Below are positions 39,408 to 43,402 of a DNA stretch of 43,402 bases, in pieces; position 1 is the first letter of the stretch, and every line of letters starts with the position of its first letter. The position numbers and the translations under genes were made by a program. This DNA is from Candidatus Sulfotelmatobacter sp. (GTDB taxonomy: Bacteria; Acidobacteriota; Terriglobia; Terriglobales; Acidobacteriaceae). The stretch covers positions 1 through 43,402 of the forward strand of contig JASICF010000348.1 of the NCBI GenBank assembly GCA_030044775.1, read 5' to 3'. The notes beneath the pieces were generated by a model. That model saw nothing but the letters and a program-made list of their open reading frames with translations, was not told where the DNA came from and ran no database searches.

Positions 39408-41060
39408 ATGGATTTGGCGGATTTTGACCGCGGAGCGGTGCTGGCGTCGTTCCTCGTCGAATCCGAGGAGGGCCTTGACGCGATGGAACAGGCACTGGTT
39501 CAGATGGAAACGAACCCCTCCGATCTTGAACTCCTGCACACGATCTTTCGCGTCGCCCACAGCATCAAGGGGAATGCGACTTCCCTGGAATTGCCGGAAC
39601 TCGCGGGCTTCGCGCACGTAGTTGAAGATTTGCTGGATGTTTTTCGCGAGCAACAGGCCCTGCCTGGCCCCGAGTTGATTTCGCTGTTGCTCAAAGCGGT
39701 CGATGAACTCCGCGCCATGGTTGCCGGCGCCCAAGCCGGCCCGGTCGAGCTTACGCAACAGCAGAACCGGCTCCGGAAAGAAATTGCGCGGGAGGTGGAA
39801 AAACGCTCGAAGCGTGTGGTGACCACCAATGGCGCCCGCGAAGAAACGCCCTCCGGACCGAAGCTCGACGCTCTGCCCAATCCCAACCACCGCACGCTGC
39901 GAGCCGATGTCGATAAGCTCGACCACATGCTGAACCTGACCGGGGAAATCGTAATCGCCCAAGGTCGCCTGCGGCAGATGATCGAAAAACTGAGCGGCGA
40001 ACAGGGGCGCGCCATCCTCGAAATGCACCGCGAGGCCGAGCGCCTGTACATGGATCTGCAGAGTGAAGTGATGAGCATCCGCATGGTCCCGGTGGGTCCG
40101 CTCTTTCGTCAGTTCGTGCGCTCAGTCCGCGACCTCGCCAAGACGCACGGAAAAATAGCGCGCCTGGAAGTGACTGGCGGAGATGTTGAGGTGGATACAA
40201 CGGTGCTCGAGCAGTTAAAAGACCCGCTGGTGCACCTCATTCGCAACGCAGTGGATCACGGCCTGGAAAAACCAGACATTCGTGAAGCCAGAGGAAAAAA
40301 CGCCTGCGGGGTGATCAGACTTTCAGCCGCGCACAGCGCCGGGAACATCGTGGTTACGCTGCAGGATGATGGAGCCGGATTCGATCGCCAGAGAATTCTC
40401 GAAAAAGCTCGGCGAGTCGGGCTCGTCTCCTCCAAGGAAGACCTGCGCGAACAGGATATCTACAGCCTTGTTTTTCAAGCAGGTTTCTCGACCGCTGAGA
40501 CGGTTACGGATCTTTCCGGTCGCGGCGTTGGTCTGGATGTGGTGCGCCGCAACATTGACAATCTGCGGGGCACGGTTGAGGTCACAAGCACCGAGGCCAA
40601 AGGCAGCACGATCACGATCCGCCTGCCGTTGACGCTCGCCATCATCGAGGGATTCTCCGTAAAAGTCGGCAGCGAAGTTTTTATCGTTCCGTTGGAGCAC
40701 GTTACGGAGTGCACCGAATTGCCTGCCGAGCAGCGTAACGCGGAAGCCAGCGGAATTCTTAGCCTGCGCGGAGATCCGCTTCCCTATGTGCGGTTGCGGC
40801 GCGCCTTCAGCCTGCCTGGGCAGATTCCAAGTAAAGAGAACATCGTGGTCGTGAAGATTAACGAATTTTACGCGGGGATTGCCGTCGATGAACTGCTCGG
40901 CGGAATGCAGACTGTGATTAAGCCGCTGGGTCGAGCCTTCCGCGCGGTGCACGGCATTGCCGGTTCCACCGTGCTGGGCGATGGGCGAGTGGGTTTGATT
41001 CTCGACGTTCCCAACCTTTTGCGGGGAGTGATGCAGTCGAGCCTGCAGGCACAAGCTTAG
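39408..41060 (+). CDS. cheA: chemotaxis histidine kinase CheA, short form lacking a P2 domain
   Basis: A 550-residue kinase. The Hpt domain carries the phosphorylated His51 in VAHSIKGNATSLE. A charged linker of about 50 residues (RKEIAREVEKRSKR and onward) follows where E. coli CheA has its P2 CheY-binding domain, which is absent. The dimerisation region, N box (HLIRNAVDHGLEKP), G1 (LQDDGAGFD), G2 (LSGRGVGLDVV) and a C-terminal CheW-like domain are complete. It should phosphorylate the CheY encoded at the head of the operon. GGAGGAG directly precedes the ATG. Confidence 0.95.
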   Translation: MDLADFDRGAVLASFLVESEEGLDAMEQALVQMETNPSDLELLHTIFRVAHSIKGNATSLELPELAGFAHVVEDLLDVFREQQALPGPELISLLLKAVDELRAMVAGAQAGPVELTQQQNRLRKEIAREVEKRSKRVVTTNGAREETPSGPKLDALPNPNHRTLRADVDKLDHMLNLTGEIVIAQGRLRQMIEKLSGEQGRAILEMHREAERLYMDLQSEVMSIRMVPVGPLFRQFVRSVRDLAKTHGKIARLEVTGGDVEVDTTVLEQLKDPLVHLIRNAVDHGLEKPDIREARGKNACGVIRLSAAHSAGNIVVTLQDDGAGFDRQRILEKARRVGLVSSKEDLREQDIYSLVFQAGFSTAETVTDLSGRGVGLDVVRRNIDNLRGTVEVTSTEAKGSTITIRLPLTLAIIEGFSVKVGSEVFIVPLEHVTECTELPAEQRNAEASGILSLRGDPLPYVRLRRAFSLPGQIPSKENIVVVKINEFYAGIAVDELLGGMQTVIKPLGRAFRAVHGIAGSTVLGDGRVGLILDVPNLLRGVMQSSLQAQA

Positions 41061-41103
41061 AAACTCATAGATTGCGAATAGGAAAGCATTGAGGGAGAAA
41101 GAA

Positions 41104-42747
41104 ATGAAAACCTGGCAAGATCAGAAAATCGGGACGCGGCTGGGAGTCGTGTTCGGGACCGTTCTATTGTTCGTGATTGTAGCGGCGGGAATCGGGCTGA
41201 ACTGGCTGAGCCGACTCAACTCCGAAATGTCCGCGACCCTGCAGAAGCGCTACAACATCGTGGAGCTTACCCACCGGACAATCGAGAATTCGATCACCAA
41301 TGCCAGGGTTACGTTTCAACTGTTTGAGACCAAGGATCCAGCCGAGGAGAAACGGCTGAACGCAGAAAACGAAGGGGTAAGCGCGGAAATCACCACTCAG
41401 GTCGCCGCCATCGAGAAAAGTCTGAGCTCGCCCGAGGAGCGGGAAATGTTCGACCTCGTCATGCAGGACCGAGAGGCCTACCGCGTAACTCGGGCAAAAG
41501 CCAAGGAACTGCTGCTCGCCAACAAACGCGACGAGGCGTTTCAAGCGTTGGGTCAAAATGTGATTCCGGTCCTCGACAAGTACCGCGCCGAGTGGGGAAA
41601 GTTCATTGACCTGCAAACCGCGGCCATGCAAAAAAGCATGGAAGAAAGCCAGCGAGCATACTTCGTGGCGCGCCGGATCGCGATATCGCTGGTGTTCGGT
41701 GTTCTGATTCTTGGTTTGATCACGGCCTATAGCGTCACGCGCAGCATCACGGTTCCAATCCGCCAGGTTGTCGAACATGCGGAAAAGATCGCAGCCGGCG
41801 ATTTGACCACCGAAATCCCGGTTACAAACAGCTCCGAAACGGGCCAATTGCAACAAGCCATGTACAACATGAGCAAGAAGCTTTCGGGCATCATCCGGGA
41901 CGTACGTGAGGGTTCGGCGGCAGTTGCTTCGGCGGCGCAGCAGGTTTCCGCGTCATCGCAGAGTTTGTCGCAGGGCACGAGCGAGCAGGCGGCGTCGGTG
42001 GAAGAAATGAGTTCCAGTCTTGAACAAATGAATGCCTCGATCACGCAGAACGCCGACAACAGCCGTCAGGTGGAACAAGCGGCGGCGAAGGGCGCAAGCG
42101 CAGCCGAGGAAAGCGGCAGCGCGGTGAAAGAGACCGTCGAGGCCATGAAACAGATTGCCGCAAAAATCTCGGTGATCGAGGAGATCGCCTATCAAACGAA
42201 CCTTCTTGCGCTCAACGCTGCAATTGAAGCGGCTCGCGCCGGAGATCAAGGTCGCGGCTTCGCCGTGGTGGCAGTGGAAGTCCGGAAACTGGCCGAGCGA
42301 AGCCAGATCGCCGCTCAAGAGATCGGCGGGCTCGCCGGCAAGAGCGTCAAGATCGCAGAGCACTCAGGCCAACTGCTGGGCGATCTGGTTCCGTCGATCA
42401 AGAAGACTGCCGAGCTGGTGCAGGATGTAGCGGCCGCCTCCACCGAACAATCCGGCGGGGTGACGCAGATCAACCGGGCTATGGCGCAAGTGGACACTGT
42501 GACCCAGCGCAACGCGTCGTCGGCTGAAGAGCTTTCGAGCACCGCCGAAGAGTTGGCGGCGCAGTCTGAGCAACTGCAACAGTTGATGACTTTCTTCCGG
42601 GTCAGCGGAGAACAGTACGCGCGTGTGAACAGCGGCGAGAAGCGGATGACGATGCCCTTGAATCCGACGTTCAAAGGTTTTTCCCAGCGAAGCTCGAAAA
42701 CGACCGGGGGGAGAGTTGAGGAGGAGGCGAATTTCTCTCCGTTCTAA
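41104..42747 (+). CDS. methyl-accepting chemotaxis protein
   Basis: About 547 residues from ATG 41104 (GGGAG six bases upstream). A TM helix (LGVVFGTVLLFVIVAAGIGL) starts the protein, then a four-helix-bundle ligand domain of about 150 residues, a second TM (ISLVFGVLILGLITAYSV), a HAMP domain (VEHAEKIAAGDLTTEIPV) and the long coiled-coil signalling domain. The hairpin tip is EIAYQTNLLALNAAIEAARAG with QGRGFAVVAVEVRKLAERS. There is no C-terminal NWETF-type CheR/CheB tether. The operon encodes CheD, which would act on its glutamines. Confidence 0.95.
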   Translation: MKTWQDQKIGTRLGVVFGTVLLFVIVAAGIGLNWLSRLNSEMSATLQKRYNIVELTHRTIENSITNARVTFQLFETKDPAEEKRLNAENEGVSAEITTQVAAIEKSLSSPEEREMFDLVMQDREAYRVTRAKAKELLLANKRDEAFQALGQNVIPVLDKYRAEWGKFIDLQTAAMQKSMEESQRAYFVARRIAISLVFGVLILGLITAYSVTRSITVPIRQVVEHAEKIAAGDLTTEIPVTNSSETGQLQQAMYNMSKKLSGIIRDVREGSAAVASAAQQVSASSQSLSQGTSEQAASVEEMSSSLEQMNASITQNADNSRQVEQAAAKGASAAEESGSAVKETVEAMKQIAAKISVIEEIAYQTNLLALNAAIEAARAGDQGRGFAVVAVEVRKLAERSQIAAQEIGGLAGKSVKIAEHSGQLLGDLVPSIKKTAELVQDVAAASTEQSGGVTQINRAMAQVDTVTQRNASSAEELSSTAEELAAQSEQLQQLMTFFRVSGEQYARVNSGEKRMTMPLNPTFKGFSQRSSKTTGGRVEEEANFSPF

Positions 42748-42836
42748 GAGATGCGGCGGCTACAAAACAGAGTCGATCTGCCGGCCGCCGGGACCCCATT
42801 CGGCACCGACCGGCTGAAACGTGAGGATTGAAAATT

Positions 42837-43402
42837 ATGGGAGCGAAGAGCCAGGGAAAAGAGCAACTCCCGGTAAACAAAGCGCAGTATCTGACCTTCT
42901 TCACTGCGGGTGAGGAGTACGCGGTCGCGATTGCGAAGGTCCGCGAAATTATCGAATACGATACGGTCACGACTGTGCCGAACACACCGCCGTGGATCAG
43001 CGGCGTCACGAACCTTCGAGGCAAGGTCATTCCGGTAGTCGATCTCGCGGTGAAGTTTGGGATGCAGCCAAGCCGCATCTCAAAGTTTTCGTGCATCATC
43101 GTCACCGACGTGATGTTTCAGGGCGAAAGCATCACCATGGGTATTCTCTCCGATGCGGTGAGCCAGGTGATTGACCTTTCCGCTGACGAAATTGAGAAAA
43201 CGCCGCCCTTCGGCACGCGGGTGAAAACCGAATACCTGTTGGGCATGGGAGTTATGGGCAAGAAGTTTTGCCTGATCCTCGATATCGATAAAGTTCTCTC
43301 TGCAGATGAGGTGCTTGCGGTGACCGGATCGCTTGAGGAAGCGAGCGAGAGCAACCCTGGCGGCGATGTTGAGGCCAAGAGTAGCAACGAGAGGCAGTCT
43401 CA
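42837..43402 (+). CDS. cheW: CheW coupling protein, cut by the right window edge
   Basis: The frame is open from ATG 42837 to the end of the window (188 codons and two bases) with no stop. It begins MGAKSQGKEQLPVNKAQYLTF and carries the CheW fold: YAVAIAKVREIIEY, PWISGVTNLRGKVIPVVDL and MGVMGKKFCLILDIDKVL. CheW links MCPs to CheA. After residue about 165 the chain becomes a Ser/Glu-rich tail (SLEEASESNPGGDVEAKS), longer than in E. coli CheW (about 167 residues). It follows the MCP by 89 bases. The true end lies outside. Confidence 0.93.
   Translation, partial: MGAKSQGKEQLPVNKAQYLTFFTAGEEYAVAIAKVREIIEYDTVTTVPNTPPWISGVTNLRGKVIPVVDLAVKFGMQPSRISKFSCIIVTDVMFQGESITMGILSDAVSQVIDLSADEIEKTPPFGTRVKTEYLLGMGVMGKKFCLILDIDKVLSADEVLAVTGSLEEASESNPGGDVEAKSSNERQS

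Overview
The window looks like chromosomal DNA of an Acidobacteriota (Terriglobia-like) bacterium. The main pointers are two tandem secreted proteins of the acidobacterial VWFA-related family, a secreted subtilase with Trp-Gly repeats, a GC content in the high fifties, frequent GTG/TTG starts, and many signal-transduction genes. This assignment is inferred from gene content; no rRNA is present.

Layout. 1-1000: cheY-cheX pair behind a flagellar (sigma-28 type) promoter. 1067-6218: a coiled-coil membrane protein of unknown function and two tandem VWFA-related secreted proteins. 6454-10103: a tight four-gene operon (hddA, hddC, a fused GmhA-GmhB, a transaldolase) that should make GDP-D-glycero-D-manno-heptose from sedoheptulose 7-phosphate. 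It is followed by a decayed IS110-type transposase relic and an amidohydrolase. 12229-17111: a LuxR-type regulator with a degenerate receiver, a PilZ protein, an HtrA protease and an HD-GYP phosphodiesterase (c-di-GMP theme). 17472-20000: a subtilase with EALWGS repeats, tRNA-Arg(UCG) and a small secreted protein. 20338-24233: a receiver-only regulator, an ECF sigma/anti-sigma pair, another receiver and a TetR repressor.

24250-26870 is accessory in character. A TetR gene is divergent from a gene for a zincin-like protein whose HExxH motif reads HGLVH; the shared intergenic region has well-formed promoters and repeated operator-like sequence. Next come a stand-alone DnaA lid-domain protein, REP-like hairpin repeats and a PIN/RHH toxin-antitoxin pair with a palindromic operator. 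27205-31366 carries ahcY and metK (activated methyl cycle) flanking a divergent kelch protein. 31732-37477 holds a CPBP protease, moaA, an SGNH hydrolase, an M48 protease and a CoA-transferase.

37875 to the right edge is a chemotaxis operon: cheY, a GAF protein, cheD, cheA, an MCP and cheW (cut by the window end). A perfect CRP-type palindrome lies between it and the CoA-transferase gene. CheD would deamidate the MCP, CheA-CheW would signal to CheY, and CheX from the left edge could remove phosphate from CheY. No cheR or cheB is visible here.

The observations I rate highest are the orphan DnaA-lid protein, the self-contained heptose operon with fused GmhA-GmhB and its own transaldolase, the TetR/HGLVH divergon, and the synonymous-diverged EALWGS repeat tail of the subtilase.
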